Assembly (NCBI GenBank): GCA_016213945.1
Contig: JACQZF010000067.1
Location: 1-35,525 of the forward strand
Length of the DNA: 35,525 bases
Direction: 5' to 3'
From: Nitrospirota bacterium
GTDB taxonomy: Bacteria; Nitrospirota; Thermodesulfovibrionia; UBA6902
The position numbers were made by a program, and so were the translations under genes. How positions within the stretch are numbered: the stretch's first letter is position 1; every line of letters begins with the position of its first letter. The notes beneath the pieces were generated by a model. It was not told the DNA's origin. It did not search any database and saw only the letters and a program-made list of their open reading frames with translations. Positions 6,593-14,498 of the stretch are shown here, piece by piece.

Positions 6593-8806
6593 ATGTCAAA
6601 GATAATAGCCTCTGCCGCCATCAAGGCTGCACACGTGCTCGTTAATAGAGCAGAGGATATGCTTGAAAAAGCTATTGCAGAAAAAGGCAAAGATTTTTTA
6701 TTTGAGTTCCCAGACACCGCATTTTATCTTCCAATGATATACGCGATGACGGCATTCCCGGTCAAAACGCTTGCGGATATGAAGGTTGCCCTAAGCATGA
6801 CTAAAGAAATGCTTCACGATGAACCTGAGGAAAAACTCTGGAAACCATATTTGGGAGAGGCGCTTGACTCCGGAATGGCAACTCTTTTCGCTGAGGAAAT
6901 TATTCTCGCTTTGAGATACATTAACGGCATGGAGCCGTGCACGGACCCGGAGACCGGTTATGTCTACAACGGCTTCATCACGGACACCATTCAGCGAAAC
7001 CTCGGCATCCAGCTTGTTGACGGCAGAATGCCGGGATTCGCCGCAATCATCGGAGCGGCCCCTGACGAAGATACGGCAGTGAAGATCGTGAGGGAATTGC
7101 AGGAAAAAAACATCCTGATATTCCTTTCAGGTCAGGCAAAGGATAAAAACGGACAGTTGACCAGCGTAACGCGTCAGCTTCTGAAACAGAATGTCGCGCT
7201 GGGCTGGGAGACATACATCGTCCCGCTCGGCCCCGATACGGAACATACACTGTATGCGCTTGACTGGGCAATAAGGGCGTCACTAATATTCGGCGGCAAG
7301 AAACCAGGCGACTATAAAGAACATCTTAAATACCAGAAAGACAGGGTATTTGCATTCGCGCTTGTACTTGGAGAACTTGACGATATCAAGTGGTCTACCG
7401 GGGCAGGCGCCATAAACATGGGGTTCCCTGCCGTGTGTGATACGGACGTTCCTGTAATTCATCCTACAGGCGTATGCACCTATGAGCATGTGGACAAAGA
7501 ATTTGACCACAGCAAGATCGTTCAGAAGGTAATTGAGGTGCGAGGACTCAAGGTTACGGTTGAAAAACCGCCGATACCAGTCTCATACGGTCCCGCGTTT
7601 GAGGGAGAGCGAATCAGGAAAGAGGACATGTTCATCGAGTTCGGCGGACAGCGCTCACCGGCCTTTGAATGGGTCAGGACCAAAGAACTGCACGAGATCG
7701 AAGACAACAAGGTAATCATTGTCGGCACGGATGTAGAGGAACGGTACAAAAAAGGCGGCCTGATGCCTATGGCCGTGGTAATAGATGTCGCCGGACGAAA
7801 GATGCAGAAAGACTTCGAGGCGATTATCGAGCGGAAACTCCATCACAACATTAATGAGGCGCAGGGACTCTGGCACATGGGACAGCGCGATATTGTCTGG
7901 ATGAGGATCAGCAACCAGGCCTATAAAGACGGCATCACTCTTGAGCACCTTGGAGTGATCCATAACGTAATGACGCATAACAGGTTCAAGTCAATCGTGG
8001 ACAAAGTCCAGGTCACGATCTATGTGGATGAAAAAGATGTGCTTGCATTACAGGATGAAGCGCGGAAGGTCTACAAGGAAAGAGACCACAGGCTTGCAGG
8101 CTTAACTGACGAATCAGTAGACACCTTTTATTCATGCCTGCTCTGCCAGTCCTTTGCTCCATCACACGTTTGCGTTATCAGCCCTGAACGTCTCGGACTG
8201 TGCGGCGCATACAACTGGCTTGATACAAAGGCGGCGTTTGAAATTGATCCTACCGGCGGCAACCAGCCGATCATAAAAGGCGAGGCCCTGGATGCAACAA
8301 GAGGCAGATGGGCCGGCGTTGATAATTATTTAAAAAGCAATTCAGCGGGCGCGGTAGATTCCCTGAACCTCTACACGATCATGGACAACCCGATGACATC
8401 CTGCGGCTGCTTTGAGTGTATCGTCGCGATAATACCCGAGGCAAACGGCATCATGCTGGTGCAGAGAGGCCATACGGGAATGACCCCCGCGGGAATGAAG
8501 TTCTCCACGCTTGCAGGAACTGTCGGCGGCGGCACGCAGAACCCCGGCTTTATGGGGATCGGCGTGAACTTTATTACAAGCAAAAAATTCCTCTATGCCG
8601 ACGGCGGCCTCAGGAGGATCGTTTGGATGACAAAGAACCTGAAAGAAAGGCTCGGCGAAGATTTCAAGAAACGGGCAGCAGAAGAAGGAGTGCCCGACTT
8701 GCTTGATAAAATAGCGGACGAATCCGTTGCTGAAGATTCGGAAAAGTTAATGGAATTCCTTGCGAGTGTGGAACACCCCGCGCTTGCGATGGACCCGATG
8801 TTCTAA
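6593..8806 (+). CDS. acsB: Acetyl-CoA synthase (CODH/ACS alpha subunit) AcsB
   Basis: 737 residues, close to the full length of bacterial ACS, so all three domains are present. The enzyme joins a methyl group from AcsCD, CO from the CODH subunit and CoA at the nickel-containing A-cluster. The A-cluster cysteines are visible: SCLLC at about 515-519, the HVC and LGLCG cysteines at about 527 and 537, and the CGCFEC motif at about 603-608, whose C-G-C holds the distal nickel. The N-terminal domain binds CODH and carries the CO channel. The start has CAGGAGG upstream. The gene is separated from acsC by a Fur-type regulator and followed by acsA. Confidence 0.96.
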   Translation: MSKIIASAAIKAAHVLVNRAEDMLEKAIAEKGKDFLFEFPDTAFYLPMIYAMTAFPVKTLADMKVALSMTKEMLHDEPEEKLWKPYLGEALDSGMATLFAEEIILALRYINGMEPCTDPETGYVYNGFITDTIQRNLGIQLVDGRMPGFAAIIGAAPDEDTAVKIVRELQEKNILIFLSGQAKDKNGQLTSVTRQLLKQNVALGWETYIVPLGPDTEHTLYALDWAIRASLIFGGKKPGDYKEHLKYQKDRVFAFALVLGELDDIKWSTGAGAINMGFPAVCDTDVPVIHPTGVCTYEHVDKEFDHSKIVQKVIEVRGLKVTVEKPPIPVSYGPAFEGERIRKEDMFIEFGGQRSPAFEWVRTKELHEIEDNKVIIVGTDVEERYKKGGLMPMAVVIDVAGRKMQKDFEAIIERKLHHNINEAQGLWHMGQRDIVWMRISNQAYKDGITLEHLGVIHNVMTHNRFKSIVDKVQVTIYVDEKDVLALQDEARKVYKERDHRLAGLTDESVDTFYSCLLCQSFAPSHVCVISPERLGLCGAYNWLDTKAAFEIDPTGGNQPIIKGEALDATRGRWAGVDNYLKSNSAGAVDSLNLYTIMDNPMTSCGCFECIVAIIPEANGIMLVQRGHTGMTPAGMKFSTLAGTVGGGTQNPGFMGIGVNFITSKKFLYADGGLRRIVWMTKNLKERLGEDFKKRAAEEGVPDLLDKIADESVAEDSEKLMEFLASVEHPALAMDPMF

Positions 8807-8808
8807 AT

Positions 8809-8891
8809 AGCAATAAGCAATTAGCTATCAGCCATCAGCTATAAGAAATTGAACTAAAGCTGACCGCTAAAAGCTGAGAGCTAACAGCTTT
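8809..8891. repeat. Imperfect hairpin of short CAGC/CTGA repeats (acsB-acsA gap)
   Basis: The left arm is built from AGCAATTAGCTATCAGC-like units and the right arm from AGCTGACCGCTAAAAGC-like units that are complementary. It is the same family as 3421-3500 and, as there, stops a few bases before the Shine-Dalgarno of the next gene (AAGGAGG at 8893-8899). Confidence 0.7.
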
Positions 8892-8904
8892 CTAAGGAGG
8901 TTAT

Positions 8905-10914
8905 ATGGATAAGACAATAAAGAGCGCTGATATATCAGCGGAAAAAATAATCGAATGGGGCGAAGAGCGTAAGATAGAAACATGTTTTGAACGCGCTGAA
9001 CAACTCAAGCCCTGCCCTATCGGCGAATCAGGCGCCTGCTGCAAGGTGTGCCACATGGGCCCGTGCAGGCTTGTCGGCAAAAACGCAGAAGAAGACGCAC
9101 GCGGAGTTTGCGGGGCACAGCTTCCTACTATCGCTGCAAGAAATATGGTGAGAATGATTGCCGCAGGAACTTCAGCCCATTCAGACCATGCAAGAGACAT
9201 GGCGATGACCCTGCTTGCAGCGGCAACCGGTGAAGCAAAAGATTTTAAGATCACTGACGTAAAAAAACTCTACAGGGTCGCCGATATTATCGGGATCGAA
9301 TTTGAAGGAAGGCCCGTTAATGATGTTGCAAAAGACGTGGCGCTTAAATTCATAGAAGACTTCGGGCGGCAGAACGGCGAAATCAATTACGCTAAGAGGG
9401 CACCCAAGAAGACACAGGAGAGATGGAGAAAATGGGGCATCGTTCCACGAGGCATTGACAGGGAAGTTGTTGAGGCAATGCACAGGACAAATATCGGCGT
9501 AGATCACGACCCTGACCACCTTCTGACTCATGGGTTAAAGGTCGCGTTGGCTGACGGCTGGGGCGGATGCATGGTCTCAACCGATATCACCGACATTCTC
9601 TTCGGAACCCCGAGACCGGTCAAGGCTGAGGCGAGCTTCGGCATCTTCAAGGAAGACGAGGTCAACCTCATTGTGCACGGACACGAGCCGACACTCGCTG
9701 AGATAATCGTTGATGTCGCATCCACTTCCGAGATGATTGAATATGCGAAGACCAAAGGCGCAAAAGGAATAAACCTCGGGGGTATGTGCTGTACCGCAAA
9801 TGAAGTCCTGATGAGGCACGGCATTCCGACAGCCGGAGGTTTTACAAACCAGGAACTCGGCGTAATGACAGGGCTCATTGATGCCTTAACAGTTGATGTG
9901 CAATGCATCATGCCGGCGATCGCTGAGCTATCGAAAAAATTCCATACCAAGATTATAACGACGAGCAGAAAGGCGATGATACCGGGCGCTGTGCACGTTG
10001 AATACGACGAGCACCACGCGCGTGAGACCGCCGAGAAGATCGTGAGGATGGCCATAGACAATTATCCGAACAGGACCAAACAGGGAAGCCATATCACCGA
10101 CAAATTCCCGGTCGTCGCTGGCTTCTCTCATGAATACATCGAATACATGCAGGGCGGAAGATGGCGCGGGTCTTTCAGACCGTTAAATGACGCGATCATG
10201 GCCGGAAGAATACGCGGCGTTGTCGGCCTTGCGGGATGTGATAATCCACGGGTGCCGTCACAGGGACTTCACAGGTACCTTGCAACAGAACTGATAAAGA
10301 ATGACATCCTGATTGTCTCCACAGGCTGCGGCTCTGCGGCATGTGGTACGGCGGGCTATCTGACTCCTGAGATGGCGCTGGAACACGCGGGTCCCGGATT
10401 GAGGGAGGTATGCGAGGCTATTGGAATACCGCCTATCCTTCATCTCGGCGCGTGCGTTGACAATTCGAGAATACTCACCATTGCAACTGCGATGGCCGCA
10501 GAGGGCGGGCTTTCAGACGAGATCGGCGGCATGCCCGCAGTAGGTATCGCTCCGGAATGGATGTCTGAAAAGGCCATCGCCATCGGCTGCTACTTTGCGG
10601 CTTCGGGATTTCCTGTAATCTTCGGCGGTGAATCTCCTGTCGGGGCGAGCAAGGAAGTCACAAGGATCATGACCGAAGTATGGTTTGAGAGATTTATGGG
10701 AGCGCTGCATTTTGAGCCGGATCCGGAAAAAATGCTCGAGATGACCCTTAATTACATTGACAAGGCAAGAGAAACTCTGAAGCTGAGAAAGTACGAGCCC
10801 GGCAAATTCGGGGCCGAGAGGGTCCTCATGGATATGGCGGCAAGAAGAGAAATCGAAAGGGCTGCGGCAGCGCCTCACGCTGGTGTTGGAGGTATCAATG
10901 AGTCTGAAAACTGA
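8905..10914 (+). CDS. acsA: Carbon monoxide dehydrogenase catalytic subunit
   Basis: 669 residues, as in AcsA/CooS. It interconverts CO2 and CO at the Ni-Fe-S C-cluster and feeds CO to AcsB. The N-terminal cysteines CPIGESGACCKVCHMGPCR (about 33-51) supply the D- and B-clusters. C-cluster ligands are recognisable: HGHEPT (His, about 254), GGMCCT (about 292-297), DVQC (about 331-334), STGCGSAACG (about 472-481) and LGACVDNS (about 514-521). The ribosome site is AAGGAGG. The start of the next gene overlaps its end by 17 bases, which ties the NuoE-like protein to the CODH operon. Confidence 0.96.
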   Translation: MDKTIKSADISAEKIIEWGEERKIETCFERAEQLKPCPIGESGACCKVCHMGPCRLVGKNAEEDARGVCGAQLPTIAARNMVRMIAAGTSAHSDHARDMAMTLLAAATGEAKDFKITDVKKLYRVADIIGIEFEGRPVNDVAKDVALKFIEDFGRQNGEINYAKRAPKKTQERWRKWGIVPRGIDREVVEAMHRTNIGVDHDPDHLLTHGLKVALADGWGGCMVSTDITDILFGTPRPVKAEASFGIFKEDEVNLIVHGHEPTLAEIIVDVASTSEMIEYAKTKGAKGINLGGMCCTANEVLMRHGIPTAGGFTNQELGVMTGLIDALTVDVQCIMPAIAELSKKFHTKIITTSRKAMIPGAVHVEYDEHHARETAEKIVRMAIDNYPNRTKQGSHITDKFPVVAGFSHEYIEYMQGGRWRGSFRPLNDAIMAGRIRGVVGLAGCDNPRVPSQGLHRYLATELIKNDILIVSTGCGSAACGTAGYLTPEMALEHAGPGLREVCEAIGIPPILHLGACVDNSRILTIATAMAAEGGLSDEIGGMPAVGIAPEWMSEKAIAIGCYFAASGFPVIFGGESPVGASKEVTRIMTEVWFERFMGALHFEPDPEKMLEMTLNYIDKARETLKLRKYEPGKFGAERVLMDMAARREIERAAAAPHAGVGGINESEN

Positions 10915-11371
10915 TGAGGTCATCGGACACGTTGGCAGTGTATTAACGGAGGGCCAGAAGAAACGGGGGATTTTGATCCACGCCTTTCAGAAGATCCAGG
11001 AGGAGCACAATTTTCTCCCTGAAGAAGAACTGAGAAGGCTGTCGAAATACCTTGATATTCCCATGTCTGATGTTTACAGCACCGCCACTTTCTACAAGCA
11101 GTTCTATTTTTCACCGCGCGGAAAGAAGATAGTGCGGGTTTGCACCGGCACCGCGTGTCATGTCAGAGGCGCGGACAAGGTGCTCAAAAAAATAAAAAAT
11201 GAGTTCGGCATCGAGGAAGGCGAAACCACTGCCGACCTCACCCTTACGCTTGAGACAGTGGGATGTATCGGATGCTGCGGTCTTGCGCCGGTCGCAACAA
11301 TAAACGAAGACGTTGTCGGCGAGATAGACATGAAGAAGGTTGAAGGAGTAATTGAAGAGATAAAAAAATAA
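10898..11371 (+). CDS. NuoE/HydC-like thioredoxin-fold [2Fe-2S] subunit
   Basis: 157 residues from the ATG at 10898, chosen because TTGGAGG lies 4-10 bases upstream; a TTG at 10883 is part of that region. The protein has an N-terminal helical bundle (about 20-75) and a thioredoxin-like ferredoxin fold with CTGTACHV (about 82-89) and CIGCCGLAP (about 123-131), the four-cysteine site of NuoE. In NADH dehydrogenases and HydABC-type complexes this subunit pairs with the FMN subunit encoded next. It overlaps acsA by 17 bases, so translation is coupled to CODH. Confidence 0.92.
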   Translation: MSLKTDEVIGHVGSVLTEGQKKRGILIHAFQKIQEEHNFLPEEELRRLSKYLDIPMSDVYSTATFYKQFYFSPRGKKIVRVCTGTACHVRGADKVLKKIKNEFGIEEGETTADLTLTLETVGCIGCCGLAPVATINEDVVGEIDMKKVEGVIEEIKK

Positions 11372-11384
11372 AACCCCTCTGTGT

Positions 11385-11418
11385 CCCCCCTTAGTAAGGG
11401 GGGAATTTAAGGGGGGTC
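11385..11418. repeat. CCCCCCTTAGTAAGGGGGG hairpin repeat
   Basis: A perfect 8-3-8 palindrome at 11385-11403 followed by AATTTAAGGGGGG, which can pair alternatively with the C-run. A related C/G-run pair lies at 23062-23113. It fills the NuoE-NuoF gap and lacks a U-tract, so it is called a repeat, not a terminator. Confidence 0.75.
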
Positions 11419-11446
11419 ATTTTTCAGCATTATAAAAAGGTGAACT

Positions 11447-13789
11447 ATGGCAAAACTGAACAACGCAAATGAATTAAAGGAACTGAGGCAGAAGCTGGCG
11501 CAGGAAACCTTCAAACCCAATACGCTAAGGACAAGGGTTTGCTGCGGCACCGCATGCACTGCTACAGGCGCTTACAAGGTCATTGATGAATTTAAAAAAG
11601 AAGCTGCCAATTCAGGCATTGACCTTGAGATTGTAAAGACAGGCTGCCAGGGGATCTGCCAGAAAGGCCCTGTGTTAAAAGTGGAGCCGATGGATATTTT
11701 TTACCAGAGGACCAAGCCTGAAAACGTATCCTGGATCATGAGCTATTCAATTCTCGGCAACATGCCTTACAGGCAGGGACTTTACAGAGACAGCTTCCTC
11801 AGCGAGCCGGTGCCGGTAATGACGGATGTCCCTTTTTACAAAAAGCAGAAAAGAATAGCGCTGAGAAATAACGGGAATATAGACCCGTGCAATATTAACC
11901 ATTATCTTGCGGTCGGCGGTTATGCCGGGCTTGAAAAAGCCTTATCTGCAATGAGCCCTGATGAGGTCCTTGCTGAAGTGGACAGAGCAAACCTTAGAGG
12001 AAGGGGCGGCGCGGGATTTCCTGCCGGCAAAAAATGGAAGCATTCCAAATCCGCACCGGGCCATATTAAATTTGTAATAGCAAACGGCGATGAAGGCGAC
12101 CCCGGCGCGTTTATGGACAGGTCGATCATGGAAGGCGATCCGCACAGCCTGCTTGAAGGAATGGCTCTCTGTGCGTACGCGATAGGAGCACAGTACGGAA
12201 TTATTTATGTGAGACATGAGTATCCCCTTGCAGTTAAAAATCTCTGGATCGCCATAAAACAGGCGGAAGAGCTGGGGCTGCTTGGCAAAAACATACTCGG
12301 TTCTGATTTCAGTTTTACTATGGACATAAGAGAAGGCGCGGGCGCGTTTGTGTGCGGTGAGTCCACAGCTCTTGTTGCCTCAATAGAAGGCGAGAGAGGT
12401 TTTCCAAGGCCGAGGCCTCCGAGGCTTTCCGAGCCGGGCGGCGGTGCGTGGGGTTATCCGAGCAATCTTAATAATATTGAAACATACGCCTGCGTCCCCG
12501 TTATCATTGAGCAGGGATCAGACTATTTCCTTTCGATTGGAACAAAGACATCTCCCGGCACCAAGGTGTTCGCACTTACGGGGAAGGTCAAAAACACTGG
12601 ACTCGTTGAAGTCCCGATGGGCATTACCTTGAAAGAAATTATCTTTGACATCGGAGGCGGGATACTCGGAGACAAGAAGTTCAAGGCAGTCCAGACAGGC
12701 GGCCCCTCTGGAGGCTGTATACCGGCTTCATATCTCGACCTGCCTGTTGATTTTGACTCACTGTCCTCTGTCGGTTCCATGATGGGGTCCGGCGGGATGG
12801 TTGTTCTGGACGAAGATACCTGTATGGTTGACGTGGCGAAGTTTTTCCTCTCATTCACGCAGTCCGAGTCCTGCGGCAAATGTCCGCCGTGCAGAATAGG
12901 AACATCGCAGATGCTTCAGATACTTCAGAGAATAACATCTGGTAAAGGCGAGCTTGGCGATATACAGAGACTGGTTGATCTTGGCAAGAATATTCAGAAG
13001 ACCTCTCTCTGCGGTCTCGGACAGAGCGCTCCGAATCCCGTTCTCAGCACCATTAAATATTTCAGAGAAGAGTATGAAGAACACATTTATGACAAATACT
13101 GTAAGTCCAATGTCTGTACTGGAATGGGAGTTTTCATAATAGATCAGGATGAATGCTTCAGATGCGGACTGTGCAAGCAGGCGTGCGCGTTTAATGCCGT
13201 CATTGAAACGAGAGAGAGATTCCTTATTGACCGCACCGCATGCACTCAGTGCAAGGCATGTTTTACGGCATGTCCAATCAAGGCTGTCAAAATAAGAAAG
13301 CAGAGACATGTACTGCTTGAGGAAATTTTCAAGATACCTATTGAAAAAATAGAGGTAATAGACAGGAGGGCAAAAATGACGCTTGGCGACATTATGAAAA
13401 CAAAGGCATCGTATGAGCTTTTCGCCATGACCCCTAACCACAGGGTCGCGGACGCGATAAAGCTTATGAACGATAGAAATATCAGCGCGGTAATGGTTGT
13501 TGACGAAAGCCAGAACTTAAAGGGAATGATCACCGAGAGGGACATAGTCCGCGGCCTGTCCAAGGGCGGGACGTTCTTAAACGAGATAATACAGAACATC
13601 ATGACCCGCGAGGTGATAACGTTTACTCCGTCCACTGAAGTCAGCGCGGCCATATCGGTTGTCGCAAATAAAAAAGTAAGACATCTGCCGGTTGTTGAGG
13701 GAGACAGGATAGTCGGAATGATCACCTACCGTGACCTTGTTTCATATGTCCTGCCCGAAATAATCTATATGGCTGAAGATATGTATTAG
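11447..13789 (+). CDS. NuoF/HydB-like FMN-NADH subunit with ferredoxin and CBS-pair domains
   Basis: 780 residues, far longer than NuoF (about 430-450). Domains in order: N-terminal thioredoxin-like [2Fe-2S] domain (C33, C37, C67, C71); FMN/NADH Rossmann-like domain with NLRGRGGAGFPAGKKWK at about 183-198 and GAGAFVCGESTALVASIEG at about 298-316; SLBB-like region; NuoF 4Fe-4S site ESCGKCPPCRIG at about 473-484 plus the later CGLG cysteine at about 523; two 4Fe-4S ferredoxin motifs (CFRCGLCKQAC and CTQCKACFTAC, about 570-610); and a CBS pair at about 645-770 (ITERDIVRGL, MTREVITFTP, ITYRDLVSYV). The first five elements match HydB of bifurcating complexes. The CBS tail would normally bind adenosine nucleotides and could gate electron flow. 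It forms a unit with its NuoE- and NuoG-like neighbours. Confidence 0.92.
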   Translation: MAKLNNANELKELRQKLAQETFKPNTLRTRVCCGTACTATGAYKVIDEFKKEAANSGIDLEIVKTGCQGICQKGPVLKVEPMDIFYQRTKPENVSWIMSYSILGNMPYRQGLYRDSFLSEPVPVMTDVPFYKKQKRIALRNNGNIDPCNINHYLAVGGYAGLEKALSAMSPDEVLAEVDRANLRGRGGAGFPAGKKWKHSKSAPGHIKFVIANGDEGDPGAFMDRSIMEGDPHSLLEGMALCAYAIGAQYGIIYVRHEYPLAVKNLWIAIKQAEELGLLGKNILGSDFSFTMDIREGAGAFVCGESTALVASIEGERGFPRPRPPRLSEPGGGAWGYPSNLNNIETYACVPVIIEQGSDYFLSIGTKTSPGTKVFALTGKVKNTGLVEVPMGITLKEIIFDIGGGILGDKKFKAVQTGGPSGGCIPASYLDLPVDFDSLSSVGSMMGSGGMVVLDEDTCMVDVAKFFLSFTQSESCGKCPPCRIGTSQMLQILQRITSGKGELGDIQRLVDLGKNIQKTSLCGLGQSAPNPVLSTIKYFREEYEEHIYDKYCKSNVCTGMGVFIIDQDECFRCGLCKQACAFNAVIETRERFLIDRTACTQCKACFTACPIKAVKIRKQRHVLLEEIFKIPIEKIEVIDRRAKMTLGDIMKTKASYELFAMTPNHRVADAIKLMNDRNISAVMVVDESQNLKGMITERDIVRGLSKGGTFLNEIIQNIMTREVITFTPSTEVSAAISVVANKKVRHLPVVEGDRIVGMITYRDLVSYVLPEIIYMAEDMY

Positions 13790-13798
13790 AGGTAAAGA

Positions 13799-14386
13799 AT
13801 GAATGAACAGAAAGAACTGAAAGTCGAAGACATCAAGAAAACCGCAGATGAAAAAAGCTGCGCCGTGGAAAAAGCGCTCTACTATGTAACTGAATTTTTG
13901 TCCGGCCCCATGTGCGGCAAATGTTTCCCCTGCTCCCTCGGCTCTTATGAGGCAAAGGTCAGGCTGCAGCATATCGCGGACGGCAGCGGCAAAGACGATG
14001 ATCTGGCCGCTGTCAGGAGGATCGCTGGAAACATGCTCGAAGCGTCCATGTGCAAGAAAGGCAAGGACACCGCGAAATTCATGCTGGAATGGACCGATTC
14101 TGATGTGTTTAAAAAGCATCTTGAAGGCATATGCCCTGATAGAACATGCGTGGCATTTATCGAGTACAGGATCATCCCGGAAAAATGCACCATGTGCGGA
14201 TTGTGCAAAGACGTCTGCATTTATAATGCGGTCCACGGCGAAAAGAAAAAACCTTTTCAGAGCGGGTTTCGTCCGTTTGAGATAAGACAGCAAAAATGCC
14301 AGAAATGCGGCGACTGCATAAAGGTCTGCCCGACAGGCGCGATCATACTCGTTGACTCAAAGGTGAAGGAACCGGTAGGAGTTTAG
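13799..14386 (+). CDS. Iron-sulfur protein resembling the C-terminal half of NuoF plus ferredoxin
   Basis: 195 residues starting 10 bases after the NuoF-like gene, with AGAGGTAAAG as ribosome site. The first part (about 20-115) matches the NuoF iron-sulfur region: GPMCGKCFPCSLGSYEAK at about 36-53 mirrors ESCGKCPPCRIGTSQM of the gene before it, with a further cysteine in ASMCKKG. The second part has two ferredoxin motifs, CTMCGLCKDVC and CQKCGDCIKVCP (about 126-180). The flavin/NADH and SLBB domains are absent. It looks like a partial duplicate of the upstream protein turned into an electron carrier or linker. The exact role is not known. Confidence 0.8.
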   Translation: MNEQKELKVEDIKKTADEKSCAVEKALYYVTEFLSGPMCGKCFPCSLGSYEAKVRLQHIADGSGKDDDLAAVRRIAGNMLEASMCKKGKDTAKFMLEWTDSDVFKKHLEGICPDRTCVAFIEYRIIPEKCTMCGLCKDVCIYNAVHGEKKKPFQSGFRPFEIRQQKCQKCGDCIKVCPTGAIILVDSKVKEPVGV

Positions 14387-14396
14387 CGTTTTATTT

Positions 14397-14458
14397 GTCA
14401 TTCCGGGCTTGACCCGGAATCCAGAAAAGAACTGGATTCCCGCCTTCGCGGGAATGAC
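14397..14458. repeat. REP-like palindrome
   Basis: GTCATTCCGGGCTTGACCCGGAATCCAG is followed by CTGGATTCCCGCCTTCGCGGGAATGAC, so two hairpins are nested in a larger inverted repeat. It lies in the gap before the NuoG-like gene, whose own ribosome site (GGAGG) follows. Confidence 0.85.
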
Positions 14459-14498
14459 GATTGATTGAAATAAATATCATTTTACACGGAGGTCATAC

